Counted from the first letter of the stretch, positions 1-8,156 are shown. The stretch is DNA of 64,000 nt from Bradyrhizobium amphicarpaeae (GCF_002266435.3 NZ_CP029426.2:2820001-2884000); one strand, 5' to 3'. The notes: generated by a model from the letters alone, not told the origin. Made by a program: numbers and translations.

Positions 1-1
1 T

Positions 2-1882
2 CGGGATCAGCAGGCGGCAACGGGTGCGGATGCCCTGATCCTCGATCCGTCCGTGCGCAGTTCCCACCCGACGGGCGGTATCGTCGATTCCTTCAACATA
101 CGCGGCTTCCCGATCAATGAAGGCAACAACGGTGAATTCGCCTTCGAGGGCCTTTACGGAATCGCGCCGACATACCGGATCTTCACGGACTACGTCGAGC
201 GCATCGAAGTGCTCAAGGGTCCCTCGGCGGCACTCTCGGGCATGGCGCCGAATGGCGGCGTTGGTGGCGTCATCAATGTCGTGCCCAAGCGTGCGGAAGA
301 GGATCTGACCCGCCTGACAGCAAGTTACGGATCGACCGCACGCTTCGGCGGTCACTGGGATGTTGCGAGACGCTATGGCGACGGCAAGGAATGGGGCGTA
401 CGCGCCAGCGGGAGCCTCCGCGGCGGCGATACGCCCATCGACCGCCAGTCCGAGACGACAGGTGTCGGATCGCTGGCGCTGGATTATCGAGGCGAGCGGT
501 TCAGGTCCTGGCTCTATCTCATTGCGCAGACCGATCGGTTCGACGCACCCTCACGTCCCTTTCTGATGGCTCCCGGCCTGCAGGTGCCAAAGGCGCCGGA
601 CGGCCGGTTGAACGTGACCCAGCCCTGGGAATGGTCACGCATCAACGACCAATCCGCCTTGCTGCGGACCGAGTACGATGTCAGCGATCAGGTCACTCTG
701 TTTGCGGATGTCGGTGGCGCCAGGACCAATGTCGAACGATTCTTCGGTCTTCCGACGATCGTCAACAATAGCGGGGACACGACCTCTACGCCCCAGTACT
801 TCGGTCTCAGCATCGATCGAACCACATATGACGGCGGCCTTCGCGCCCGCTTCGACACCGGCTTCGTCCATCATGCTCTTGCTGTCCAGGCCTCGGTCTA
901 TCAGGACGCTCTGTACCGGCGCCTGACGAATGGCAGTCCGGTCACCTCGAACATCTACAATCCGACCGTCGCGCCGACCCAGTTCGCCAACGAGATCAGC
1001 AGCCGCCCGCGGCTCTCGGATAGCGAGCTCACGGGGCTTTCGATTGCCGACACCTTGTCCGTACTCGACGAGCGGGTCCTTCTGACCTTCGGTGTCCGGC
1101 GCCAGGGCATCGAAGCCAACAACTATCTCTCCAATACCGGAACGCTGACATCGTCTTACGACAAGAGCGCCGTGACCCCGGTGGTTGGTCTCGTCGTCCG
1201 TCCCCTGGAGCATGTCTCGCTGTACGCGAACTATGTCGAAGGTCTCGCGCGCGGCGACGTAGCTCCCCAGACCGCGTCCAATTTCGGCGAAGTGCTGCAG
1301 CCCTACGTCGCCAAGCAGTACGAGGCCGGTGTCAAGGTGGAGTTCGGCCGGATCGCAACCACCTTCAGCGCGTTCGAGATATCGAAGGCGAGCGGCGAGC
1401 TGTCCGCCGGGCGTTTCGCGGCGACAGGCGAACAACGAGTCCGCGGGCTCGAGTTCAACGTCTACGGCGAGCTCATGCAGGATGTTCGTCTCCTCGGAGG
1501 CATCTCGCTGCTGGACGGCACCCTGACGAAAACTGCGGTTGCGGCCAATCTTGGCAATACGCCGATCGGCGTTCCGAACATTCAGGCCAATATCGGGGCG
1601 GAATGGGACCTCCCGTGGATGAGAGATCTCACCGTGAATGCGGCCGTCATCTACACCGGCAGGCAGTTCGTCGATACTGCGAACAAGCAACCGATTCCCG
1701 AGTGGACGCGGCTGGATCTCGGCGCCCGTTACACCACGGCGATCAGCGGCAGGAGAACGGTTTTCCGCGCAAACATCCAGAATGTGACCGGTGAGAGCTA
1801 CTGGTCCAGCGTGGCTTCGTTCGGAACGTTCTTCCTGGGAGCGCCACGGACATATCTGCTGTCGATGACCGTGGATATGTAG
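2..1882 (+). CDS. TonB-dependent siderophore receptor, 5' end cut by window
   Basis: Outer-membrane gated channel that takes up a ferric siderophore using TonB energy. The open frame runs from the first bases of the window without a start, so the signal peptide and most of the plug N-terminus lie upstream. The visible plug part has the NIRGF motif and the stretch RIEVLKGPSAALSG, typical of the siderophore-receptor subgroup, followed by GGVINVVPKRA. The rest is beta-barrel sequence ending in an RTYLLSMTVDM terminal strand. The bulk of the barrel (about 600 residues) is present. The ligand cannot be told from sequence. The nickel permease downstream is separated by 237 bp and has its own operator, so co-regulation is not implied. 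Confidence 0.93.
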   Translation, partial: RDQQAATGADALILDPSVRSSHPTGGIVDSFNIRGFPINEGNNGEFAFEGLYGIAPTYRIFTDYVERIEVLKGPSAALSGMAPNGGVGGVINVVPKRAEEDLTRLTASYGSTARFGGHWDVARRYGDGKEWGVRASGSLRGGDTPIDRQSETTGVGSLALDYRGERFRSWLYLIAQTDRFDAPSRPFLMAPGLQVPKAPDGRLNVTQPWEWSRINDQSALLRTEYDVSDQVTLFADVGGARTNVERFFGLPTIVNNSGDTTSTPQYFGLSIDRTTYDGGLRARFDTGFVHHALAVQASVYQDALYRRLTNGSPVTSNIYNPTVAPTQFANEISSRPRLSDSELTGLSIADTLSVLDERVLLTFGVRRQGIEANNYLSNTGTLTSSYDKSAVTPVVGLVVRPLEHVSLYANYVEGLARGDVAPQTASNFGEVLQPYVAKQYEAGVKVEFGRIATTFSAFEISKASGELSAGRFAATGEQRVRGLEFNVYGELMQDVRLLGGISLLDGTLTKTAVAANLGNTPIGVPNIQANIGAEWDLPWMRDLTVNAAVIYTGRQFVDTANKQPIPEWTRLDLGARYTTAISGRRTVFRANIQNVTGESYWSSVASFGTFFLGAPRTYLLSMTVDM

Positions 1883-2033
1883 TCGCTGCACTTGCACTTG
1901 GGGCAAGCGCTTCCCGGCAGGGTCAATCTGGTCCCGAAGTGGATAGGGGCGCCGCAGCTCGCTTCGGCCCGGCGGAGCCTCACCCTGGAATTTCTCCATT
2001 AAATCAATGAGGCGATCTCCTTTTCCATGCGTC

Positions 2034-2051
2034 TTCGGCCTCAGGGCCGAA
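2034..2051. terminator. Short GC hairpin after the TonB receptor
   Basis: TTCGGCC (2034-2040) pairs with GGCCGAA (2045-2051) around a four-base loop. It lies between the receptor and the nickel permease. No T-run follows, so intrinsic termination is only possible. The rest of 1883-2075 shows nothing else recognisable. Confidence 0.3.
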
Positions 2052-2076
2052 AGTGGCGCGGCTCTTGCTCTTGCTA

Positions 2077-2104
2077 GTATGAGGGTTCTTGATAAACGTC
2101 ATAC
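2077..2104 (+). promoter_or_regulatory. NikR-type nickel operator
   Basis: GTATGA (2077-2082) and TCATAC (2099-2104) are separated by exactly 16 bases, the published Escherichia coli NikR operator architecture GTATGA-N16-TCATAC. The right half-site ends 15 bases before the start codon of the nickel permease, which is the position expected for repression of nickel uptake when nickel is plentiful. The nikR gene itself is not in the window. Confidence 0.85.
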
Positions 2105-2119
2105 TGCCGGATGAGGTGA

Positions 2120-3199
2120 ATGGAGCAAGCGGTGAGGCGGACTTTGCGGGCGGTCGAGCCCGGAACGGTGGTGCTGTTCGGGGGGCTGATCGCGGCCAAC
2201 ATCGCCGCCTGGGCTTGGGCCTTCGCGTTGTTCGGCGACCGGCCGACGGTTCTGGCGACCGCGCTGCTGGCCTGGGTGTTCGGTCTGCGTCACGCCGTCG
2301 ATGCCGATCACATCGCCGCCATCGACAACGTCGTGCGCAAATTGATGCAGGCGGATGGCGCGCCGCACAGTGTCGGCTTCTATTTCGCGCTCGGCCATTC
2401 CACCGTCGTCGTGGTCGCAACCATCCTGCTTGCGCTCGGCGTGGTGAGCCTCGGCGGCGACAGCCTGCTCAAGGACATCGGCGGCCTCATCGGCACGTCG
2501 GTGTCGGCGGTTTTCCTGCTCGTGATCGCGGCCATCAATCTCGTCATCTTCGCCGGCCTGTTGCGGACGTTCCGTGCGGCACGGCAGCAGGGCGTTGACG
2601 ACGCCGAAGGCCTCGAGAGGCTGCTCGCCCATCGCGGCTTCCTCGCGCGGCTGCTCGGACCGCTGTTCCGTCTGGTCACAAAGCCCTGGCACATGTATCC
2701 GCTCGGTTTCCTGTTCGGGCTCGGCTTCGACACGGCGACCGAGATCGGCCTGCTCAGCATCTCCGCAACCGAAGCCGCGCGCGGCGCCTCCATTGCAGAC
2801 GTGCTGGTCTTCCCCGCGCTGTTCGCGTCGGGCATGGCGCTGGTCGACACGGCCGACTCCGCACTGATGGTCAGCGCCTATCGATGGGCCTTCGTCGATC
2901 CCATGCGAAAGCTCTGGTACAACCTCACGATCACCGGCGCCTCCGTGGCGGTCGCGCTGTTCATCGGCGGCATCGAAGCGCTCGGGTTGGCGGCCGACCG
3001 GCTCGGCCTGTCCGGGGGCGTGTGGACGCTGGTCGACGGTCTCAACGAATCGCTCGCCAATGTGGGCTTCGCAGTGATCGCGCTGTTTGCGATCGCCTGG
3101 CTCATTTCGGTCGTGCTCTATCGTCGCCTCTTCGAGGGTGGCCGGCGCCGGTCCGCGACGAAAGCCCTGGAATGCGCCGATGCGACCGATGCGGCGTAA
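2120..3199 (+). CDS. NiCoT-family nickel/cobalt permease (HoxN/HupN/NixA type)
   Basis: Inner-membrane high-affinity importer of Ni2+, possibly Co2+, 359 residues. The family signature HAVDADHIAAIDN is in the second membrane segment (about residues 58-70), and a second conserved block, LGFDTATEIGLL, is near residue 200. The length fits the family (330-370) and about eight hydrophobic segments are visible. The ATG at 2120 follows a GAGG sequence at close spacing. A perfect NikR-type operator lies directly upstream, which favours nickel over cobalt. Likely users are urease or hydrogenase, neither of which is in this window. Confidence 0.93.
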   Translation: MEQAVRRTLRAVEPGTVVLFGGLIAANIAAWAWAFALFGDRPTVLATALLAWVFGLRHAVDADHIAAIDNVVRKLMQADGAPHSVGFYFALGHSTVVVVATILLALGVVSLGGDSLLKDIGGLIGTSVSAVFLLVIAAINLVIFAGLLRTFRAARQQGVDDAEGLERLLAHRGFLARLLGPLFRLVTKPWHMYPLGFLFGLGFDTATEIGLLSISATEAARGASIADVLVFPALFASGMALVDTADSALMVSAYRWAFVDPMRKLWYNLTITGASVAVALFIGGIEALGLAADRLGLSGGVWTLVDGLNESLANVGFAVIALFAIAWLISVVLYRRLFEGGRRRSATKALECADATDAA

Positions 3200-3202
3200 G
3201 TC

Positions 3203-3418
3203 CGGTCGTCGAGGCGTTACCTCGCCAAGGATGCCTATGACGGCGGTCTGCATGTCGAGCCTTCGCTGGCAACCGCGATCTTCGTGCCAGCCGCCGTGGC
3301 GATGGTCTGGATCGTCACCCGCAACATCCGCAGGCGGCATCTGAAGCACGACGACATGCCGCCAACCACCTGGCTACTGTGCATGGGGTTGTCTTTCAGG
3401 TTTTGTGTTTGGCGGTAG
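3203..3418 (+). pseudogene. Possible 3' remnant of a membrane protein gene
   Basis: An uninterrupted frame without a plausible start begins just after the nickel permease and ends at a TAG at 3416-3418. It encodes one hydrophobic helix followed by a basic tail (TRNIRRRHLKH), then runs into a 19-bp dispersed repeat (3374-3392). Codon choice looks coding. I do not recognise the family. It could be a decayed gene end or chance. Confidence 0.3.
3374..3392. repeat. 19-bp dispersed repeat, copy 1
   Basis: The sequence ctactgtgcatggggttgt is identical to 35951-35969, the only other copy I noticed in the window. Both copies sit in gene-poor spacers just downstream of coding sequence. From memory it resembles a repeat scattered through Bradyrhizobium genomes; that is not verified here. 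Confidence 0.55.
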
Positions 3419-3448
3419 AGATCGGCTCGGCCCATCAAGGCGAATTCG

Positions 3449-4528
3449 TCAGGTCGAGGCCCCGAACAATCTGCGGACCGCCGGCAGCCACTCGCCGGTC
3501 ATCGTGAACTCGAGCCCAAGGCGCGCTCCGCAGGCGATGGCCACCATCGTGACGGGTGCCGAAACCGCGAGCGTCGAAAACGCGCTCAGGCCCTGACCGA
3601 TGGTGCAGCCCAACGACATGATGCCGCCGATGCCCATCAGCAGCGCACCGATCATGTGACGCTTCAACTCGCGTGCGTCGTCGCATGCCTCCCAGCGGAA
3701 TCCGCGCGCGAGCATCGCGGCGGCAAACGAGCCGGCGACAACGCCGGCAACCGAGCCGATGCCGAAATTGAGCCGCGCGCCGGAGAAGGTGGCGATGTAG
3801 AGAATGGCGTCGCCAAGCGGCGCCACGAAGGTGAGCGAGGCGACCCGTGCGGGATCGAACTCGTCGTCGGCAAGCCATCCGGTCGCAAACCAGCCGAACG
3901 CGATCGCGGCGCCGACGGCAAGACCGGAGGCCAGCAGCCGCGGCGACCGGACCAGTCGCCCATCTGCAAGGGCCCAGAAGGCCAGCGCTGCGGCAATTGC
4001 CACGACGAGGATCGCGCGCATCGCGCTGCCTGCGCCGAGCAGCGAGGTCAAGGTCTGGGTGCTTCCCTCGGGCAGCCGTAACGACAGCGGTTCGATCAGT
4101 TTAAGCCGGAGCATACCGGTGATGCCGCGCATGGTCGCGAGCGCCGACAGGCCGAGCACGAGAAAGACCACGATGGCACGGAGATCGCCACCGCCGACGC
4201 GCACCAGCGTGCCGAACCCGCAAGTGCCGACCAGGGCCATGCCGACGCCGAACATCAGCCCGCCAATGATAGCACCGCCAAGGCCGATCGATGCCGTCAG
4301 GTAGATCGACCGTGACAGATCGACGATGCCGAGCGCGGCGAGCGCCTGGGTCGCGAGCAGGGCGACCGAAGCGGCCAGCGCAAAGGATTTCAGCCGGCGA
4401 AAATCCGATCCGAAGAATGCGTCCTCGAGCATCGCCAGCGTGCAGAAACGTCCCGCACGGCCGGCAACGCCGAGCACGGCACCGGCGGCAAGCCCGCATG
4501 CGAACGCTATGGTCGAAGGGCTCAGCAT
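3449..4528 (-). CDS. soxT: SoxT-like YeeE/YedE-family sulfur transporter
   Basis: Inner-membrane protein of 359 residues from the YeeE/YedE (sulf_transp) family, whose members move thiosulfate or sulfane sulfur across the membrane. Two related halves are visible, each with a Gly-rich hairpin and conserved Cys (GRFCTLAMLEDAF near residue 28, GTCGFGTL near residue 101, SLGCTIGQG near the C-terminus). It follows soxR and soxS on the same strand with a 75-bp gap. The gene set soxS-soxR-soxT is known from Pseudaminobacter, which supports the name. A second homologue lies at 15402-16514. Transport direction is not determined. Confidence 0.85.
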   Translation of the reverse strand: MLSPSTIAFACGLAAGAVLGVAGRAGRFCTLAMLEDAFFGSDFRRLKSFALAASVALLATQALAALGIVDLSRSIYLTASIGLGGAIIGGLMFGVGMALVGTCGFGTLVRVGGGDLRAIVVFLVLGLSALATMRGITGMLRLKLIEPLSLRLPEGSTQTLTSLLGAGSAMRAILVVAIAAALAFWALADGRLVRSPRLLASGLAVGAAIAFGWFATGWLADDEFDPARVASLTFVAPLGDAILYIATFSGARLNFGIGSVAGVVAGSFAAAMLARGFRWEACDDARELKRHMIGALLMGIGGIMSLGCTIGQGLSAFSTLAVSAPVTMVAIACGARLGLEFTMTGEWLPAVRRLFGAST

Positions 4529-4603
4529 TCCTCCCGCTTCTTTTTTGTTTCTGTCCGCAGGTAGTCTGCGCCGGTGGGGCGCGAAAAGCCAGCGCGGAAG
4601 AAA

Positions 4604-4954
4604 CTACCGGCGGCGCCGGCGCACCGGCTCGCAGAACACGTCGTAGACGGCGGTGAGAATCTTGCGGACGTCCTCGCTCGCGAGACTGTAGTAGATCGTC
4701 TTGCCGTCGCGGCGGGTCGTCACCAGCCGATCGAGTCGCAGCCGCGCGAGCTGCTGCGAGACGGTCGATTGTCGCTCGCCCAGGAACTGCTCGAGCTCGG
4801 TCACGGATTTCTCGCCCTCGGCGAGGATGCAGAGCAGCAGCAGTCGGGACTCGTGCGACAGCGCCTTGAGCATGTCGCTGGCCTCGCGCGCCTTCTCGAT
4901 CATCTGCTCGAGTTCGGCGGAGCCCTCGATCTCCTTCAGCTTCGGCAACGGCAT
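4604..4954 (-). CDS. soxR: ArsR-family persulfide-sensing repressor SoxR (BigR/SqrR type)
   Basis: A 116-residue winged-helix repressor, unrelated to the redox SoxR of enterics. The HTH is SVTELEQFLGERQSTVSQQL (residues 50-69) and the wing follows at RRDGKTIYYSL. Two cysteines are at positions 42 (LLCIL) and 108 (DVFCEP). These are the positions that form the tetrasulfide/disulfide switch in BigR and SqrR, so it is expected to release DNA when reactive sulfur accumulates. It is co-oriented with soxS and soxT. Likely targets are the three AT-rich promoter regions at about 5426-5450, 6927-6950 and 7608-7637. Confidence 0.92.
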   Translation of the reverse strand: MPLPKLKEIEGSAELEQMIEKAREASDMLKALSHESRLLLLCILAEGEKSVTELEQFLGERQSTVSQQLARLRLDRLVTTRRDGKTIYYSLASEDVRKILTAVYDVFCEPVRRRRR

Positions 4955-4991
4955 CGCGTCAAGTTCCTCTCAGCAAACTCCGCAAGAACGG

Positions 4992-5363
4992 TCACGACCC
5001 CTTGGGTTCCAATCCCGTATTTGACAGGATTCGGTCCAACAGGCCGAAGAAGAAGGCATCCCCGGGATAGCCGCGAATGCGCCCGATCTCACGGCCCTCT
5101 TGTACCACGACGAAGGTCGGCGTGAAGGGACCCGGATCGATTCCGGCGAGATCGGCGGGAAGGCGGCTGTTCAGGTCGATCCGGCGCAATGGTGCGGCCC
5201 GGCTTTCGTCGGTCTTGCCGTAGATCGGGGCGATCTCGGCGTTGAAGCGTGCGCACCAGGTGCAGCCGGGCCGCTCGAACATGACGAGTTCGGCGGCGCG
5301 CGAGGCCGTCGCGGGCAGCGCGAGCCCGACGGTGAGGGCGAGCAAAACGGCGATTCTGTTCAT
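4992..5363 (-). CDS. soxS: Periplasmic thioredoxin-like protein SoxS
   Basis: A 123-residue exported thioredoxin-fold protein with an N-terminal Sec signal (residues 1-23, ending SRAA) and a CTWC active site at about residues 34-37, plus the cis-Pro region PFTPTFVVV. In Paracoccus, SoxS keeps the SoxY carrier cysteine reduced and usable. The length matches the family (about 120-130). It is the first gene of the minus-strand soxS-soxR-soxT unit and is divergent from soxV across a 105-bp promoter region. Confidence 0.88.
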   Translation of the reverse strand: MNRIAVLLALTVGLALPATASRAAELVMFERPGCTWCARFNAEIAPIYGKTDESRAAPLRRIDLNSRLPADLAGIDPGPFTPTFVVVQEGREIGRIRGYPGDAFFFGLLDRILSNTGLEPKGS

Positions 5364-5425
5364 GCTGCGTAATCTGGCCTTTGCCGGCTTGATTGGCGGA
5401 CTTGCTTCCCAAACGTCCTTGATGT

Positions 5426-5450
5426 CTTATATCATTAAATTCGTATATGT
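5426..5450. promoter_or_regulatory. Candidate SoxR operator between soxS and soxV
   Basis: An AT-rich island in an otherwise GC-rich spacer, containing ATATCATTA (5429-5437) and ATTCGTATAT (5439-5448). ATATCATWA recurs in front of soxW and soxX, and ATTCGTRTAT recurs in front of soxW. It is well placed to control both divergent units. A full SqrR-type ATTC-N8-GAAT dyad is not present here. Confidence 0.55.
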
Positions 5451-5468
5451 GCTAGGGATGGGGCGGAA

Positions 5469-6200
5469 ATGACCTTGGACGTCACGCTGGGTGCGGCCTT
5501 TGTCGCGGGCCTGTTGTCGTTTCTTTCGCCCTGCATCCTGCCTCTGGTCCCGCCCTTCCTTTGCTACATGGCCGGTGTCTCGGTCACGGATCTGTCCGGC
5601 GACCGGCCGGAGCTGCGGCCGCGGATCCTGATCTCTGCGCTGGCCTTCGTGGCGGGCTTTTCGCTGGTGTTCGTCGCGCTCGGCTCGACCGCGTCGATCG
5701 CGGGACGCTTCATCTCCGCACATCTGTCGACGCTCGGCATCGTCGCCGGCGGGCTGATCATCGTCATGGGTCTGCATTTTCTCGGGCTGCTCAGGATTCC
5801 GATGCTCTATCGCAGCGCGACCGTGCAGTTGGACAACCGTCCGGCCGGCGTGGCGGGGGCCTTCGTCATGGGCCTGGCCTTTGCGTTCGGCTGGACGCCC
5901 TGCGCAGGCCCGATCCTCGCCGCCGTGTTGCTGATGGCGGGCTCGGAGGACTCGACCGGGCGAGGCGCGCTGCTGCTGCTCGCCTATTCGGTCGGGACCG
6001 GAATTCCCTTCCTGATCGCGGCGGCCTTCACCGGCCGCTTCATCGCCGCGCTCGGCCGTGTGCGCCGGCATCTCGGCCTGATCGAGAAGACGATGGGCGT
6101 CTTCCTGGTCGCGACCGGCCTGATGTTTCTGACCGGATTGATGCCCGCGGTCTCGGAATGGCTGCTCGAGCATTTCCCTGCATTGACCAGCATCGGCTGA
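5469..6200 (+). CDS. soxV: SoxV, CcdA/DsbD-type membrane thiol-electron transporter
   Basis: A 243-residue polytopic protein of the CcdA family that passes reducing equivalents from cytoplasmic thioredoxin to periplasmic SoxW/SoxS. The two functional cysteines are visible in the motifs SPCILPLVPPFLCYM (near residue 18) and WTPCAGPILAAVL (near residue 143), with six hydrophobic segments. The length matches the family. It is divergent from soxS. Its usual partner soxW is not adjacent, because a reversed gene (6203-6907) sits between them and ends 2 bp from the soxV stop. Confidence 0.93.
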   Translation: MTLDVTLGAAFVAGLLSFLSPCILPLVPPFLCYMAGVSVTDLSGDRPELRPRILISALAFVAGFSLVFVALGSTASIAGRFISAHLSTLGIVAGGLIIVMGLHFLGLLRIPMLYRSATVQLDNRPAGVAGAFVMGLAFAFGWTPCAGPILAAVLLMAGSEDSTGRGALLLLAYSVGTGIPFLIAAAFTGRFIAALGRVRRHLGLIEKTMGVFLVATGLMFLTGLMPAVSEWLLEHFPALTSIG

Positions 6201-6202
6201 GG

Positions 6203-6907
6203 CTAACCGTAGCGAAAGTCGAGCAACTGCGCGAAGGACTGCAGCTCGATGAGGTAGCGGTGCACGAGGGGACCGTCGCCCGCCATCGCCGCATGAGCGA
6301 TCTCGCTGCTGCTGGCGATTGCGCCGTCGATCAGGCGGCGGAATTCGCCCTGGGCGGCGATCTCGCCGTTTGCCCATTCGTTACAGCGTACGAGCCGATC
6401 GCGGAACGCGCTTGCAGCAGCAACGGTCTCCTCGGCGTTCGCCGGCGCCGGCTGTTCGCCGTATCTGATGGCCGCGACACGCAACGCTTCCATGGCGGGC
6501 GCGATCTCGAAGATGCAATCGCCGAGATCATAGAACCCCGCGTGACGTCTGAGCGCGTGAAAAGCCTGCCGAAGCGCGAGCAAATCTCGGCCGGCGGCGA
6601 CGGTGTCGCCTCGCTCCAGCGCGCCCGTGATCATCGTGAGCCTCTCGCGACCCCCGTCGAGAAATTCCGACAATTCGGCCGGTCGGTCAGCGGGCAGGGG
6701 AGCGAGCCGTTTCCACCGGGCGACAGCTTCGTCGGTCTCGATCTGTGCCAGCGCGACGTTTCCGGTGCGCGCATAGCTCGCGGCGGTGCGCAGATTGGCC
6801 GTGATCGGCGCCATCGTCGATGCAACATCAGCAGCTCTATCGGCTTCCGCGCCGAGCGCGAGAGCATTCGAGGCGAGCCACGCCAGCAGTGCGATGGTGC
6901 AGCGCAA
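6203..6907 (-). CDS. Secreted alpha-helical protein of unknown function inside the sox locus
   Basis: A 234-residue protein with a Sec signal peptide (residues 1-20, ALALGAEA). The rest is Ala/Arg/Glu-rich and predicted mostly helical, in the style of a four-helix bundle. It has no CXXCH, so it is not a c-type cytochrome. Two cysteines are visible in the mature part (DLGDC and RLVRCNEW). I do not recognise a family. It is convergent with soxV and divergent from soxW, sharing the soxW promoter region and its candidate SoxR operator. A periplasmic accessory to sulfur oxidation is inferred only from position. Confidence 0.75.
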   Translation of the reverse strand: MRCTIALLAWLASNALALGAEADRAADVASTMAPITANLRTAASYARTGNVALAQIETDEAVARWKRLAPLPADRPAELSEFLDGGRERLTMITGALERGDTVAAGRDLLALRQAFHALRRHAGFYDLGDCIFEIAPAMEALRVAAIRYGEQPAPANAEETVAAASAFRDRLVRCNEWANGEIAAQGEFRRLIDGAIASSSEIAHAAMAGDGPLVHRYLIELQSFAQLLDFRYG

Positions 6908-6926
6908 GATCGGAACTCCTTGTCAC

Positions 6927-6950
6927 ATTCGTGTATTCGAATATCATAAT
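6927..6950. promoter_or_regulatory. Candidate SoxR operator upstream of soxW
   Basis: ATTC (6927-6930), eight bases, then GAAT (6939-6942) give the ATTC-N8-GAAT dyad that I recall for SqrR in Rhodobacter. The perfect palindrome TATTCGAATA is at 6934-6943 and is followed by ATATCATAA (6941-6949), shared with the other two sox promoters. The site would serve soxW and the reversed gene 6203-6907. Confidence 0.65.
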
Positions 6951-7572
6951 GAAAATGAGCAACGCGCAAGATCTTCCGATGCACGAAATCCCGACGTCGC
7001 TTCGCAAGCTGACCCGACGCGGCCTCCTGGCATTCGCAACAGGCGCGGCCTTGGCCGGCCGCGGCGCGGCGGCGGCCGAGCCGACGGTCGGAGAAGACGG
7101 GCTCTATCACGAGCCCTGGTTTCTGCAGAGCTTCCTCGATCTGCGCGAGGATCTGGAGAGCGCGGCGGCCGGCGGCAAGCGCCTCGCCATCATGTGGGAG
7201 CTGCGGGGCTGCCCCTATTGCCGCGAGACGCATCTGGTGAACTTCGCCGATCCCGGCATCTCGGGCTATATTCGCGACAATTTCGAGGTGTTGCAGCTCA
7301 ATCTGATCGGTTCGCGCAAGGTGACGGACTTCGATCGCCAGGAACTGTCGGAGAAAGAGCTCGCCCAGAAATACGGGATCCGGTTCACGCCGACCTTTCA
7401 GTTCTTTCCGACATCCCCCGACGGTCTCGAGGTAAAGGACGCGACGGCGCGCGAAGTGGCGCGGGCCCCCGGTTATCTCAAGCCACAGCACTTCCTGGCG
7501 ATGTTTCGCTTCGTGCGCGAGCGCGCTTACGAACGCGGCTCGTTTCGGGATTTCCTGGCCGCGAACGGTTGA
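6949..7572 (+). CDS. soxW: SoxW, periplasmic thioredoxin
   Basis: Thioredoxin-fold protein of up to 207 residues with the active site GCPYC (Cys88-Cys91 from this start) and a KYGIRFTPTFQFF cis-Pro region. An N-terminal RRGLLAFATGAALAG sequence looks like a Tat or Sec export signal. In Paracoccus, SoxW receives electrons from SoxV. The start is uncertain: ATGs at 6949, 6955 and 6979 are in frame, none has a strong ribosome site, and the first overlaps the operator. The start at 6979 would leave a normal-length signal peptide. It is followed by soxX after 128 bp. Confidence 0.88.
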   Translation: MKMSNAQDLPMHEIPTSLRKLTRRGLLAFATGAALAGRGAAAAEPTVGEDGLYHEPWFLQSFLDLREDLESAAAGGKRLAIMWELRGCPYCRETHLVNFADPGISGYIRDNFEVLQLNLIGSRKVTDFDRQELSEKELAQKYGIRFTPTFQFFPTSPDGLEVKDATAREVARAPGYLKPQHFLAMFRFVRERAYERGSFRDFLAANG

Positions 7573-7607
7573 CCAAGAGCGTCGTTCGAATTTCGCTTGA
7601 CGCCGCC

Positions 7608-7637
7608 AATCATATGAACATATCATAATAATTGAAT
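7608..7637. promoter_or_regulatory. Candidate SoxR operator upstream of soxX
   Basis: An AT-rich block before the main soxXYZABCD operon holding ATATCATAA (7620-7628), identical to the soxW-site block, and GAAT at 7634-7637. The left half is only ATCA, so the SqrR dyad is imperfect. Placement about 65-90 bp ahead of the soxX start fits repression of the operon. Confidence 0.5.
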
Positions 7638-7700
7638 TTGATGGGCCGTGAGTCCATCGTAACCAAGAGCGGGCGTCACCCCGCGATAAGGGTAGGAAAC

Positions 7701-8156
7701 ATGCGGCGCTCGCTCGCGGCTGCGTTTGCACTTTGTCTGTCGGCCGGCGGCGCTCTCGCGCAAGAGGCCGTCAAGGAGCCGATCAAGCTCGACATCGTCA
7801 ACGACTCCCTTCCCAAATCCCTGACGGGCGCGCCCGGCGATGCCGCTGCCGGCAAGAAGGTGTTTCTGACGCGCACGCTCGGCAACTGCCTGGCCTGCCA
7901 TCAGGTCACCAGCCTGAAGTCCGAGGAATTCCACGGCGAGTTCGGTCCGTCGCTCGACGGCGTCGCCGGCCGCTACACCGAGGCGCAGCTCCGCCTCATC
8001 GTCGCCGATCCCAAGCGCATCTTCACCGACACTGTCATGCCGGCGTTCTTCAAGAACGACGGCTTGAGCCGGGTGCGCCCGGAGTTCGTCGGCAAGTCAA
8101 TTCTGACGGCCGCGCAGGTCGAGGACGTGGTTGCCTATCTCAAGACGCTGAACTGA
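7701..8156 (+). CDS. soxX: SoxX, monoheme c-type cytochrome of the SoxAX complex
   Basis: A 151-residue periplasmic cytochrome that pairs with SoxA to oxidise thiosulfate and attach it to SoxY. The Sec signal is MRRSLAAAFALCLSAGGALA and the single heme site is CLACH (residues 63-67). The distal Met is probably in TVMPAFF. I chose the ATG at 7701 because AGGGTAGGA precedes it and a signal peptide begins there; an earlier in-frame ATG at 7632 has neither. It is the first gene of the soxXYZABCD operon. Confidence 0.94.
   Translation: MRRSLAAAFALCLSAGGALAQEAVKEPIKLDIVNDSLPKSLTGAPGDAAAGKKVFLTRTLGNCLACHQVTSLKSEEFHGEFGPSLDGVAGRYTEAQLRLIVADPKRIFTDTVMPAFFKNDGLSRVRPEFVGKSILTAAQVEDVVAYLKTLN

Noticed and set aside
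635..1999. Long open frame on the minus strand opposite the TonB receptor
   Set aside because: It is antisense to a clear receptor gene, has Arg/His/Gln-rich composition typical of a GC-rich shadow frame, and matches no domain.
7632..7700. Earlier ATG for soxX at 7632
   Set aside because: No ribosome site, it overlaps the candidate operator region, and the signal peptide begins at 7701.
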